Assembly: GCF_000173735.1 (NCBI RefSeq)
Contig: NZ_ACCB01000005.1
Location: 1-64,000, forward strand
Length of the DNA stretch: 64,000 nt
Origin: Yersinia aldovae ATCC 35236
GTDB taxonomy: Bacteria > Pseudomonadota > Gammaproteobacteria > Enterobacterales > Enterobacteriaceae
Direction: 5' to 3'
Notes under the pieces: model-generated
The model's input: the letters and a program-made list of their open reading frames with translations, nothing else
Told to the model about the DNA's origin: nothing
Databases searched by the model: none
Part shown: piece after piece, positions 55,349-64,000 of the stretch
How positions within the stretch are numbered: position 1 is the first letter of the stretch
Layout: the number at the start of each line of letters is the position of its first letter
Position numbers and translations under genes: made by a program

Positions 55349-57631
55349 ATGCCTATCGCTTTATCAATTGATCGTGTCGCTTCGGCTATTGTCATAGGTC
55401 TATTACCGCTAATTTTTCTCCACCGACTACCAGGGATAGCCATTATTGGTTCTCTGCTGCTGATAGGGGCTTTTTTATGGCTAAGCGGAAATATGTACTG
55501 CCAATGGTTAACACTCGTCATCATTAGCTTTCTCTGGGGCTGCTGGCATGGTCATCGCGTACTGACGCATGTAGAGGTATTAACTCAAGGAGAACAGCAG
55601 ATAGTCGCGACAATAAAAAACGCATCTCTGGCGTGGAATAAGAGTCCTAAAGTGCTGCTAGATATTCAGTATGCCAATGGTAAGAGAGTGTTCCCTCCGC
55701 TAACGGTTACCGTTGGGCGGCCCCCGTTTCTTGACGAGGGGTGCGCCGGGCAACAATGGGCTATTAGCGTGAAAATGCGTGCGGTTCACAGTTTACTGAA
55801 TGAAGGGGGTTTTGACAGTCAACGCTGGGCGATTGCAAATCACAATCCGCTGCAAGGGCGAATCATTAAGGGAGAATTACTGGATGCAAATTGTAATGCC
55901 CGGCAACGTGTGATTAGCATTGTCGAACAGCAACTACAAGGATACGCTCAACGGAACATTATGTTAGCTCTGGCGTTTGGCGAAAGAAGGCAACTGCCCA
56001 AGCCTGTCTGGGAAAACTTACGTTATACCGGCACTGCCCATTTAATGGCGATATCAGGGTTACATATAGCACTGGCCGCCTTATTTGGTGGAATGTTGGC
56101 TCGGTTCATTCAACTATTCTTGCCAGTCAGCTTGATCGGGCCACGGTTTCCAATCTTAGTCGGATGGCTGCTTGCCATGACCTATGTCTGGCTGGCAGGG
56201 GCCAACCCACCTGCAATCAGGGCTGCTATTGTTTTAACTCTGTGGTTGCTGCTGCGTCTGTTTGGGATTTCGTGTAGCGCCAGGCAAGTGTGGTTATGGG
56301 CCTTGGCGTTAATTTTAATTAGCGATCCTCTGGCCGTGCTCTCAGACAGTTTTTGGCTCTCCAGTCTGGCGGTATTTAGCCTGATATGCTGGTTTCATTG
56401 GGTACCGGTTGCACCACGCTTTACGCAGGGCTGGAATGGTGTTGTTGTGCGTTGGTTTCATTTGCAATCAGGCATGATGTTACTGTTGCTGCCACTCCAG
56501 ATAGGTTTGTTTCATGGTGTCAGTCTATTGTCTATTCCGGCCAATCTGTGGGCGGTGCCAATCGTCTCACTGCTTACTGTGCCTTGTGTATTATTGGCTC
56601 TGGCCTTTACCTTGCTGCCTGCTGTTGCTGGCATATTCTGGCATATGGCAGATTTATCATTAACCGCCACACTATTTCCGCTCAATTATTTTAACATCGG
56701 CTGGGTGCCAACAGGGGCGGCATCAGTTGCTCTCAGCTATAGTGGCTGGCTGGCAATACTGATTTGGCGTTTTCAGTGGTGGCGCAATTATCCGCTTGGT
56801 GTAATGGTGCTTTGTATCAATATGGTGCTATTGAGTCAGCGGCGTGATGATTATCATTGGCGTGTTGATATGCTCGATATCGGGCATGGCCTGGCAGTGG
56901 TGATTGAGCGCGGGGGGAAGGCGATTATCTATGATACAGGTAATAGCTGGGACTCTGGCAGTATGGCGGCCAGTGTTATCCTGCCTTATCTGCATTGGCG
57001 TGGTATTACAGTGGAGCAGATAATTCTCAGCCATGACCATCGGGATCACACCGGGGGGTTGACAGATCTTCAGCTAGCTTTCCCTTGGGCAACTGTCCGA
57101 GCTCCTTTTGCATTAGAAGTTAATGGCTTATCGTGTCAAAAAGGAGATGAGTGGCAGTGGCAAGGTCTGAATTTCGAGGTTCTATGGCCTAAAAATCAGG
57201 TGGCTAACGCTAAAAATGATGACTCATGTGTCATTAGTATCAATGATGGAAAGTACAGTCTGTTATTGACTGGTGATCTTGAGGCTCATGGGGAGCGACA
57301 ATTAGTGAAATATTCGCGCGCAAAGCTAGCTTCTACCGTCTTGCAAGTTCCCCATCACGGCAGTAACACCTCTTCAACGCCACTCTTTTTGCGCAGAGTA
57401 AAGCCAGAATTGGCACTATCTTCTGCTGCACGCTATAACCAATGGCATTTACCGGCTAAAAAAGTGATTGCACGTTATGAGAAAAATAGCATCATTTGGC
57501 GTGATACATCAGTGTCAGGTCAACTCACTGTTTATTTTTACAACGATAGTTGGCAAGTTAATGGGTATAGAGAACAATTAATGCCTCGTTGGTACCACCA
57601 GCAATTTGGCGTTGGAGGCCATAATGAGTAG
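55349..57631 (+). CDS. ycaI: ComEC/Rec2-family protein YcaI
   Basis: Inner-membrane protein related to the DNA-uptake channel ComEC. The 760-residue protein (754 in E. coli) has N-terminal membrane segments, a soluble OB-like domain, a Competence domain with [24 protein letters not shown] near 230 and many helices, and a C-terminal metallo-beta-lactamase domain with [11 protein letters not shown] near 560 and [10 protein letters not shown] near 670. Its role in enteric bacteria is unsettled. It is followed by msbA, as in E. coli. Confidence 0.94.
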   Translation: MPIALSIDRVASAIVIGLLPLIFLHRLPGIAIIGSLLLIGAFLWLSGNMYCQWLTLVIISFLWGCWHGHRVLTHVEVLTQGEQQIVATIKNASLAWNKSPKVLLDIQYANGKRVFPPLTVTVGRPPFLDEGCAGQQWAISVKMRAVHSLLNEGGFDSQRWAIANHNPLQGRIIKGELLDANCNARQRVISIVEQQLQGYAQRNIMLALAFGERRQLPKPVWENLRYTGTAHLMAISGLHIALAALFGGMLARFIQLFLPVSLIGPRFPILVGWLLAMTYVWLAGANPPAIRAAIVLTLWLLLRLFGISCSARQVWLWALALILISDPLAVLSDSFWLSSLAVFSLICWFHWVPVAPRFTQGWNGVVVRWFHLQSGMMLLLLPLQIGLFHGVSLLSIPANLWAVPIVSLLTVPCVLLALAFTLLPAVAGIFWHMADLSLTATLFPLNYFNIGWVPTGAASVALSYSGWLAILIWRFQWWRNYPLGVMVLCINMVLLSQRRDDYHWRVDMLDIGHGLAVVIERGGKAIIYDTGNSWDSGSMAASVILPYLHWRGITVEQIILSHDHRDHTGGLTDLQLAFPWATVRAPFALEVNGLSCQKGDEWQWQGLNFEVLWPKNQVANAKNDDSCVISINDGKYSLLLTGDLEAHGERQLVKYSRAKLASTVLQVPHHGSNTSSTPLFLRRVKPELALSSAARYNQWHLPAKKVIARYEKNSIIWRDTSVSGQLTVYFYNDSWQVNGYREQLMPRWYHQQFGVGGHNE

Positions 57632-57666
57632 AATGGGCCGCTATTTCTTCTGGTGCTGGTATTTGC

Positions 57667-59415
57667 ATGATGAATGATAAAGATCTATCCACTTGGCAGA
57701 CGTTTCGTCGCCTATGGCCAATGATCTCTCCTTACAAGACAGGTCTTGTTGTTGCAGCGATAGCATTAATCCTTAATGCTGCCAGTGACACCTTTATGCT
57801 GTCGTTACTTAAGCCTTTGTTAGACGATGGTTTTGGTAAAGCTAATAGCTCAATTTTAAAATGGATGCCCCTGGCTGTTATCGGGTTGATGATAGTTCGG
57901 GGAATAACCGGGTTTATCTCGAGTTACTGCATTTCATGGGTCTCAGGCAAAGTGGTCATGTACATCCGTCGTCGCTTATTCAGCCATATGATGGGAATGC
58001 CCGTATCCTTTTTTGATCAGCAATCGACCGGTACTCTGTTATCACGTATTACCTATGACTCTGAGCAGGTAGCTGCATCATCTTCTAGCGCATTGGTGAC
58101 CGTAGTGCGGGAAGGGGCCTCCATCATTGGCCTGTTCATCATGATGTTTTATTACAGCTGGCAATTGTCGCTGATTTTAATCGTCATTGCGCCGATCGTT
58201 TCTGTTTCAATCCGTTTGGTTTCGAAACGTTTTCGCAATATCAGCAAAAATATGCAAAGTACTATGGGCGAAGTTACTACCAGTGCAGAGCAAATGCTGA
58301 AAGGCCATAAAGAAGTCTTGATCTTCGGCGGCCAGAAAGTTGAAACCGAGCGCTTTGATACCGTAAGTAATCGTATGCGTCAGCAGGGGATGAAGCTGGT
58401 TTCTGCTTCTTCTATTTCAGACCCCATCATCCAGTTGATCGCCTCTTTTGCTCTGGCATTTGTACTTTATGCTGCAAGCTTTCCAAGTGTGATGGAAACG
58501 CTGACCGCTGGCACAATCACCGTTGTGTTCTCAGCCATGATTGCATTAATGCGCCCGTTGAAGTCCTTAACCAATGTGAATGCGCAGTTCCAGCGCGGTA
58601 TGGCCGCCTGTCAAACGCTGTTTGCCATACTGGATATGGAGCAGGAAAAAGACGAGGGCAAATTGGAAGTCGAGCGCGCTAAAGGTGAAATAGAATTCCG
58701 CCATGTCACCTTCTATTATCCTGGCAAGGATACCCCAGCGCTGAATGACATCAATATGCATATAGAAGCGGGTAAAACTGTGGCTTTAGTGGGGCGCTCA
58801 GGTTCAGGCAAATCGACTATCGCTAATCTGCTGACCCGTTTTTATGATGTCAGTGAAGGCAGTATCTTAATGGATGGTCATGATCTGCGTGATTACCGCT
58901 TAGGCGCTCTGCGTAATCAAGTGGCCTTGGTGTCGCAAAATGTTCATCTGTTCAATGATACAGTTGCAAATAATATCGCTTACGCTCGTGATGAGCAGTA
59001 TAGCCGTGCCGAAATTGAAGAAGCGGCACGAATGGCGTATGCCATGGACTTTATCAATAAAATGGAGAATGGTCTGGATACGGTTATCGGTGAAAACGGA
59101 GTGATGCTATCCGGTGGGCAACGTCAGCGTATTGCCATCGCGCGCGCATTATTGCGAGATTGCCCAATCCTGATTCTGGATGAAGCCACTTCAGCGCTGG
59201 ATACTGAATCTGAACGGGCAATTCAGGCGGCACTAGATGAGTTGCAGAAGAACCGTACATCCGTGGTTATTGCTCATCGTTTATCGACCATCGAAAAAGC
59301 AGATGAAATCTTAGTTATTGAAGATGGGCGTATCGTAGAACGAGGAGTTCATGCTGAGTTACTGGCACAGCATGGCGCTTATGCTCAACTTAATCGTATG
59401 CAGTTTGGCCAATGA
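57667..59415 (+). CDS. msbA: Lipid A ABC exporter MsbA
   Basis: Flips lipid A core across the inner membrane for LPS transport. The 582-residue protein (582 in E. coli) starts [18 protein letters not shown]. Six membrane segments in the first 320 residues are followed by an ATPase domain with Walker [10 protein letters not shown] near 376, signature LSGGQRQR near 481 and [10 protein letters not shown] near 503. It overlaps lpxK by four bases, so the two are coupled. Confidence 0.98.
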   Translation: MMNDKDLSTWQTFRRLWPMISPYKTGLVVAAIALILNAASDTFMLSLLKPLLDDGFGKANSSILKWMPLAVIGLMIVRGITGFISSYCISWVSGKVVMYIRRRLFSHMMGMPVSFFDQQSTGTLLSRITYDSEQVAASSSSALVTVVREGASIIGLFIMMFYYSWQLSLILIVIAPIVSVSIRLVSKRFRNISKNMQSTMGEVTTSAEQMLKGHKEVLIFGGQKVETERFDTVSNRMRQQGMKLVSASSISDPIIQLIASFALAFVLYAASFPSVMETLTAGTITVVFSAMIALMRPLKSLTNVNAQFQRGMAACQTLFAILDMEQEKDEGKLEVERAKGEIEFRHVTFYYPGKDTPALNDINMHIEAGKTVALVGRSGSGKSTIANLLTRFYDVSEGSILMDGHDLRDYRLGALRNQVALVSQNVHLFNDTVANNIAYARDEQYSRAEIEEAARMAYAMDFINKMENGLDTVIGENGVMLSGGQRQRIAIARALLRDCPILILDEATSALDTESERAIQAALDELQKNRTSVVIAHRLSTIEKADEILVIEDGRIVERGVHAELLAQHGAYAQLNRMQFGQ

Positions 59416-60401
59416 TTGAGCGTATTTGGTCCGGTCAATCGCGGCTGTATTTGCTATTGCTACCTTTTTCGTGGCTGTACGGCGCAGTTACTTGGTTTAT
59501 CCGGGCCAGTTATCGCTTGGGGCTACGTACCACATGGCGTTCTCCCGTCCCGGTTATTGTTGTGGGCAACCTTACCGCTGGCGGTAATGGCAAAACGCCA
59601 GTCGCGGTTTGGTTGGTAGAGCAACTGCAACAGCGAGGCTATCGAGTTGGTGTGGTGTCGCGCGGCTATGGCGGGAAGTCGGATGCTTATCCATTGCTGC
59701 TTACCTGTGAGACATCAACAACACAGGCCGGTGACGAACCCGTTCTGATCTTTCAACGTACTAAAGCCCCAGTTGCGGTATCACCTAAACGTTCTGACGC
59801 TATCAAGGCATTATTGAAATCTAATGAAGTGGATTTCATCATCACCGATGACGGCTTACAGCATTATGCATTAGCGCGCGATTTTGAGTTGGTCGTCATC
59901 GATGGGGTTCGGCGTTTTGGCAATGGCTGGTGGCTACCTGCCGGGCCGATGCGTGAACGAGCGGGGCGATTGCGCTCAGTCGATGCGGTGATAACCAATG
60001 GTGGCATTGCGGCTACAGGCGAAATCCCCATGCAATTGGTGGCCCGTGATGCAGTGAATCTGCTAAGTGGTGAACGATTGCCTGTACAACAATTGCAACA
60101 AGTGGTTGCAATGGCTGGAATCGGTCATCCTCCGCGCTTTTTTGCCACGCTGGATATGTTGGGGATTGAACCTGAAAGTGAGTACACTTTTGCGGATCAT
60201 CAAGATTACTCATTGGCGCAACTCCGCCCGCTGGCATCCGACGCGCAAGTTTTGTTGATGACAGAAAAAGATGCTGTTAAGTGTCGGACTTTTGCTCAAC
60301 CTAACTGGTGGTATTTGCCGGTAGATGCGCAGTTACCGTGCGATCAGGCTGAGCAATTGTTATTAAAAATTAAAGCATTAGCTCCAACACCCGCCAGATA
60401 A
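59412..60401 (+). CDS. lpxK: Tetraacyldisaccharide 4'-kinase
   Basis: Adds the 4'-phosphate to the lipid A precursor at the inner membrane. The 329-residue protein (328 in E. coli) has an N-terminal membrane anchor ([18 protein letters not shown], about 13-30), the P-loop [13 protein letters not shown] at 51-63 and conserved [12 protein letters not shown] near 139-150. The start overlaps the msbA stop as ATGA. The E. coli ycaQ gene that follows is absent here. Confidence 0.97.
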   Translation: MIERIWSGQSRLYLLLLPFSWLYGAVTWFIRASYRLGLRTTWRSPVPVIVVGNLTAGGNGKTPVAVWLVEQLQQRGYRVGVVSRGYGGKSDAYPLLLTCETSTTQAGDEPVLIFQRTKAPVAVSPKRSDAIKALLKSNEVDFIITDDGLQHYALARDFELVVIDGVRRFGNGWWLPAGPMRERAGRLRSVDAVITNGGIAATGEIPMQLVARDAVNLLSGERLPVQQLQQVVAMAGIGHPPRFFATLDMLGIEPESEYTFADHQDYSLAQLRPLASDAQVLLMTEKDAVKCRTFAQPNWWYLPVDAQLPCDQAEQLLLKIKALAPTPAR

Positions 60402-60408
60402 CACGGCT

Positions 60409-61818
60409 CTATAGACTCAATGGCGCTAACTTAAGGGCTGCGGCAGTGGTTATCAGTGAGCGCTGTTGCGTTTCAGCATAAAGCTGTAATTCATCAATGA
60501 CCATCACACCAAGATCCCGTTGAAACGCCTGTTTACTCGATTGCCCGCTAAAATGGCTCTGTCCTTTATCGCCTAAATTTGACTGAAAAATCCCGGCAGC
60601 ACTGACCGGCAAGAAATCCTCATAAACCAACGGTTCAAATTGGATAAATCCACTACAAATCAGTTCGTCTAACGTCATTTCTTGCATTAATTCAGTCTCT
60701 GCGCTCAAACCTTTCTTGGTGGGAAAGTAGCGGAAAAAGGCGAGTTGCTCTGAACGCATTACAGAGTAATCATCGGGGAACTGGCTAAACGTCTGGCTGA
60801 GGATTTCCATATAGTGCGCCGCATTTTTCTCATTCGCAGGAACCTGCAATTGATCTTGAGATGCCTGTAGCAAGCGGTCATACAAATCGCGACCTTTCGC
60901 GGTCAATGCCGCTCCCCGCTGCTCTATTTCGCCGAAACGTGCAGTGTGATGCCCCTGAATTATTTGCCCATGATCTGAAATAAATGCCACTTTTTCTTCC
61001 AATGCCTTAAAACTAGTTTGCCGTAATAATATCGGGCAGTGGCGTGGTGGTGGCCCTTCGATCACTGCTTTAGGGGAAATGTCATGTTTCGGCATGGCTA
61101 CTTGCGCGGCATCAATATCTAAAGTTCTTGGCGTTAAGTGATTGATGTGGGGGCCTTTGAAAGCCACTACATCAGCAATTAAACGGTGTTGGTCGTGTAG
61201 CTGTTGGTAAACCGATGCACTGACTGTTGCCTGATTGTGCCAACGAAATGTTTCCAGTGACTGGGTGATGAAATCATCCGCTTCATGATGGGTCAGACCA
61301 CCTGCGGTTTCATGTTGCATAATTAACTCAATGGCCCGTGGGGTGAAAATCGTTCTTTTGGCCAAGATATCGGCGGCCAGTTGGCGCAATTGCAATTGCT
61401 CAATCAGCTCCAGCCGTAGTAGAGAGGTAAAAATTCTAAATGGGCTGGTTTGAAGTGAGGCTTCATGCACTGCTCTGAATGCGGTGGAATGAACCGGTAC
61501 TCCGGCGGGAGCCAGGTCATAGTAACCAACCGGAAACATGCCCATCACCGCAAACAAACGGCGCAGAGTTGCAAGCTCCGCTGCAGTTCCAACCCGAATG
61601 GCCCCGTGTCGCTCCATGCTCAGGCGGTCAATTTCCCCCGTTTGCTGCAAATGATGATTGAGCTGCGGTGATTGTTGTATCGCTTGCGTGTTTATAGCGT
61701 CAACCAACTGTAACAAGGTGCCATAGAGGGGGACTTCGGCCCGATACATATCCGACATGGCTTTAGAGAAGTGAGTTCGTATTTCATCAGGATGGACAAA
61801 TGGTTGGTGGGTGATCAT
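60409..61818 (-). CDS. ydcJ: 2-oxoadipate dioxygenase/decarboxylase family protein (HglS/YdcJ)
   Basis: DUF1338 family, related to P. putida HglS, which turns 2-oxoadipate into 2-hydroxyglutarate using Fe(II) and O2. The 469-residue protein has VERHGAIRVG-type residues at 70-77 (MERHGAIRVG, His71 and Arg75), HINHLTPRTLDI near 225 with a metal histidine, ARFGEIEQRGAALT near 295 and the C-terminal DFLPVSAAGIFQSNLG. E. coli YdcJ is 447 aa and lies elsewhere. The true substrate here is inferred from the family. It is convergent with lpxK only seven bases away. Confidence 0.85.
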   Translation of the reverse strand: MITHQPFVHPDEIRTHFSKAMSDMYRAEVPLYGTLLQLVDAINTQAIQQSPQLNHHLQQTGEIDRLSMERHGAIRVGTAAELATLRRLFAVMGMFPVGYYDLAPAGVPVHSTAFRAVHEASLQTSPFRIFTSLLRLELIEQLQLRQLAADILAKRTIFTPRAIELIMQHETAGGLTHHEADDFITQSLETFRWHNQATVSASVYQQLHDQHRLIADVVAFKGPHINHLTPRTLDIDAAQVAMPKHDISPKAVIEGPPPRHCPILLRQTSFKALEEKVAFISDHGQIIQGHHTARFGEIEQRGAALTAKGRDLYDRLLQASQDQLQVPANEKNAAHYMEILSQTFSQFPDDYSVMRSEQLAFFRYFPTKKGLSAETELMQEMTLDELICSGFIQFEPLVYEDFLPVSAAGIFQSNLGDKGQSHFSGQSSKQAFQRDLGVMVIDELQLYAETQQRSLITTAAALKLAPLSL

Positions 61819-62215
61819 CGGATAGCTCCTTCATGCTTATTCAGTTTTTAGTCTAGATTGATATTGGCAATTAAGAAGGTAAGCAGTGGAGAATATTGGT
61901 TTTTTATGCGTGACATCTCATTGATGCTGCACATTGAGGTATTCCGCCGAATAAAATAGTTGCGTGGTGCGTTTTTTTATGAGTTAATAGCCGCCGGCCT
62001 GTAATACAGACCTATTTATGTGTAAGAGTGTACGAGAGTAATGCAAAGCAGTTCCTCCCAAGACGTTATCTTTTTGATGCCGCTTCAAAGACGAACCTCC
62101 TAGAATCTCCGATAGTAACTCCCATAAGTAATGTTCTGATGCAGCCCCGCTATTTCTAATAGCTTGAGTGCCTTATGGCAGATTTAATATTATTTGTAAG
62201 TTGTAGGTAAAGTTT
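61819..62215. other. Divergent promoter region, ydcJ and csp
   Basis: A 397-bp gap with no supported gene. The last 150 bases probably form a long leader for the cold-shock gene, as is common for cspA-type genes. I did not find the E. coli cold-box sequence. Several GAATCTCC and TAACTCCC stretches occur around 62100-62130. Confidence 0.5.
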
Positions 62216-62425
62216 ATGTCTAAGAAGATGGGTCAAGTTAAATGGTTCAACGAAAGCAAAGGTTTTGGTTTTATTGAGCAGGCTGATGGCGGTAAAGATG
62301 TGTTTGTTCACTTCTCCGCAATCGCAACCGATGGTTTCAAAACGTTAGCTGAAGGCCAGCGTGTTGAATACACCATCCAGGACAGCCCGCGCGGGCCGGC
62401 TGCCGCAAACGTTGTTGCTCTGTAA
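62216..62425 (+). CDS. Cold-shock protein, CspC/CspE type
   Basis: Single-stranded RNA/DNA chaperone. The 69-residue OB-fold protein has all canonical residues: [11 protein letters not shown] with RNP1 KGFGFI (15-20) and RNP2 VFVHF (29-33), and a [13 protein letters not shown] end. It resembles E. coli CspE and CspC about equally, so no symbol is given. It is followed by a terminator, then a divergent second copy. Confidence 0.93.
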   Translation: MSKKMGQVKWFNESKGFGFIEQADGGKDVFVHFSAIATDGFKTLAEGQRVEYTIQDSPRGPAAANVVAL

Positions 62426-62508
62426 TTTAAGAGAAATAATGTTTAGATTATCCAGAAAAGTAATGGTGCCTTAGGGTTAATCATCTATTCGGATATCAAA
62501 AATTATAA

Positions 62509-62532
62509 AGCCCGCACTTATGCGGGTTTTTT
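62509..62532 (+). terminator. Rho-independent terminator after the first csp
   Basis: CCCGCA and TGCGGG arms enclose CTTA, followed by six T. The stem is six base pairs, plus A-T extension. Confidence 0.75.
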
Positions 62533-62642
62533 CATACAATCAAGCTCATAGAGGTTTAATCAGAAAACTTTAGGATGGGCAACTGCATCTAAACAATAAA
62601 TAAAAATGAGTTGTTAGGATGCCCAGTAAAAGGAAATTTATT

Positions 62643-62852
62643 ATGACGTTAAAAATGGGTCGCGTGAAATGGTTCAACCAGTCAGAAGGTTACGGTTTCA
62701 TTTCGCCACATGATGGTAGTTTGGATGTGTATGTCAGCAAGACAGCCATTGCTAACACCAAAAATAAATCACTGAGTGAAGGGCAGGACGTTGAATTTTC
62801 TACATATCGTAGCATTCATGGGCCGTCAGCAGCAGATGTGATCGCTTTTTAA
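62643..62852 (+). CDS. Divergent cold-shock domain protein
   Basis: A 69-residue cold-shock-like protein with altered RNA-binding residues. RNP1 reads EGYGFI instead of KGFGFI and RNP2 reads VYVSK instead of VFVHF; relative to the neighbour Lys15, Phe17, Phe30, His32 and Phe33 become Glu, Tyr, Tyr, Ser and Lys. The start at 62643 (MTLKMGRVKWFNQ) has AAAGGA nine bases upstream, better than the ATG at 62619. It probably arose by duplication of the gene before it. The function is unknown, perhaps weak or altered nucleic-acid binding. Confidence 0.85.
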   Translation: MTLKMGRVKWFNQSEGYGFISPHDGSLDVYVSKTAIANTKNKSLSEGQDVEFSTYRSIHGPSAADVIAF

Positions 62853-62879
62853 GTAAGTGGTAAGATAATCGCTTATAAA

Positions 62880-62913
62880 CTAACGGCTACCCAAGGGTAG
62901 CCGTTAGTTTTTT
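62880..62913 (+). terminator. Strong terminator after the second csp
   Basis: A perfect 13-bp stem, CTAACGGCTACCC with GGGTAGCCGTTAG, has a two-base AA spacer and six T after it. The tiny spacer means the loop must open by a pair or two. Confidence 0.9.
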
Positions 62914-63282
62914 GCCTCTGTTCGACAAATTCGTTGCCGCCGGGCGATTGCGCAGGTGCTGCTATTTGTATTTTTGCGGCTTAGTTGCTGAAGTTAGCGA
63001 ACAGCGCAATAATTTTATGAAATACTTTCATTTTTACTCAATAGTTTGATTAGTGTGATGTCAGTCACAAAATTCTACTCCTCGCTATTCAACATTTCAA
63101 TAACAAAACCGACGATTTTACTTCTAATAAATAAGTTTATTTACTTATATAGATGCCCATCAACATTACTGTTTGTTATTGGTAGTTGATATGAATGGCG
63201 ATGTCGCCACAGTTAACCTGCATCAGCGGATATGGTATCCTCGACCACTTTCCTGCTGGCTAAACTCCATTCTGGAGGATGT
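62914..63282. other. Intergenic region before ycaR
   Basis: A 369-bp AT-rich stretch without a supported gene. It should contain the ycaR-kdsB promoter. I recognise no operator or RNA gene. Confidence 0.5.
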
Positions 63283-63465
63283 ATGGACCACCGTTTACTC
63301 GAAATCGTTGCCTGCCCGGTCTGCAACGGCAAATTGTATTTCAACAAAGAAAATCTTGAGTTGGTGTGTAAAGCTGACAATCTGGCTTACCCGGTACGTG
63401 ATGGTATTCCGGTATTGTTGGAGAATGAAGCCCGCCCACTGTCAATTGATGAGAAGCACGCATGA
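63283..63465 (+). CDS. ycaR: UPF0434/Trm112-like protein YcaR
   Basis: Small Trm112-family protein of unclear function. The 60-residue protein (60 in E. coli) starts [18 protein letters not shown] and ends [16 protein letters not shown]. Only the first two cysteines of the usual zinc set are in CxxC (Cys11, Cys14), with one more at Cys29. The ATG at 63283 follows GGAGG; upstream starts add unconserved residues. Its TGA overlaps the kdsB ATG (ATGA). Confidence 0.93.
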   Translation: MDHRLLEIVACPVCNGKLYFNKENLELVCKADNLAYPVRDGIPVLLENEARPLSIDEKHA

Positions 63466-64000
63466 GTTTCATTGCTATAATTCCCGCCCGTTATGCTTCA
63501 ACCCGCCTGCCAGGTAAACCGCTGGCTGATATTGCCGGTAAGCCGATGGTAGTGCATGTGATGAAACGAGCGCAGGAGTCAGGCGCTTCTCGGGTTATTG
63601 TGGCAACCGACCATCCAGATGTGGTGAAAGCGGTTGAAGAGGCTGGTGGTGAAGTGTGCCTGACGCGCGCCGATCATCAGTCCGGCACTGAGCGGTTGGC
63701 AGAAGTCATCGAACGCTACGGTTTTTCCGATGATGACATTATTGTCAATGTGCAAGGTGATGAGCCGTTGGTGCCACCGGTTATCATTCGCCAAGTGGCT
63801 GATAATCTGGCCGCTGTCAGTGCCGGTATGGCTACGTTGGCGGTGCCGATTGCAAGCAGCGAAGAGGCGTTTAACCCTAATGCCGTTAAGGTGGTGATTG
63901 ACGCGCAGGGTTTTGCCCTCTATTTCTCTCGCGCGGCAATTCCGTGGGAAAGAGAGCGCTTCGCTCAGTCAAAAGAGGTTATTGGCGATTGCTTCCTACG
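63462..64000 (+). CDS. kdsB: CMP-KDO synthetase (KdsB), cut by window end
   Basis: 3-deoxy-manno-octulosonate cytidylyltransferase, activating KDO for LPS inner core. The first 179 codons are present, starting [20 protein letters not shown] with the nucleotide-binding loop. [19 protein letters not shown] (metal-binding Asp) and [13 protein letters not shown] follow. The full protein is about 250 aa. It is translationally coupled to ycaR. Together with msbA and lpxK it serves LPS assembly. Confidence 0.96.
   Translation, partial: MSFIAIIPARYASTRLPGKPLADIAGKPMVVHVMKRAQESGASRVIVATDHPDVVKAVEEAGGEVCLTRADHQSGTERLAEVIERYGFSDDDIIVNVQGDEPLVPPVIIRQVADNLAAVSAGMATLAVPIASSEEAFNPNAVKVVIDAQGFALYFSRAAIPWERERFAQSKEVIGDCFL

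Overview
This 64 kb window is chromosomal core sequence from a member of the Enterobacterales, almost certainly a Yersinia. Gene content and order follow the E. coli art-to-kdsB segment, and protein lengths often match E. coli to the residue. The intergenic DNA carries ERIC elements and other short palindromic repeats typical of yersiniae. I cannot fix the species. I see no rRNA, tRNA, CRISPR array, prophage or insertion sequence.

Layout. 0-5 kb: arginine importer operon artP-artI-artQ-artM (minus strand) and the ybjP lipoprotein. 4-11 kb: ybjS, ybjT, ltaE, a disrupted SAM methyltransferase and poxB. 11-15 kb: hcr-hcp (nitrosative stress) and lysO. 15-21 kb: ybjD (OLD-type nuclease) convergent with ybjX, then macA-macB. 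21-25 kb: cspD divergent from clpS-clpA (N-degron proteolysis), then infA and aat; Aat makes the N-degrons that ClpS reads. 26-31 kb: cydD-cydC and trxB. 31-39 kb: lrp, ftsK, lolA, rarA, serS. 39-48 kb: ycaD, the anaerobic focA-pflB module with pflA, ycaO and ansB. 49-55 kb: serC-aroA, cmk, rpsA, ihfB. 55-60 kb: ycaI (ComEC/Rec2 type) and msbA-lpxK (lipid A export and synthesis). 60-64 kb: a YdcJ/HglS-type dioxygenase, two small cold-shock proteins, ycaR and the start of kdsB, which is cut by the window end.

The most important quality signal is a set of single-base frameshifts, all in mononucleotide runs: serS, macB, ybjD, the methyltransferase and probably ybjX. serS is essential, and one added A restores exactly 430 aa, so most of these look like sequencing errors rather than real pseudogenes. 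The 8-A tract in the methyltransferase is the one most likely to be a genuine hypermutable site.

Regulatory sites readable by eye include a tandem ArgR operator before artP, an NsrR-like site before hcp, an FNR box before focA, a LexA box before ftsK and a PhoP-like box before ybjX. Apart from the repeats and a few odd residues this is an ordinary housekeeping region, and I found no convincing undescribed multi-gene system.
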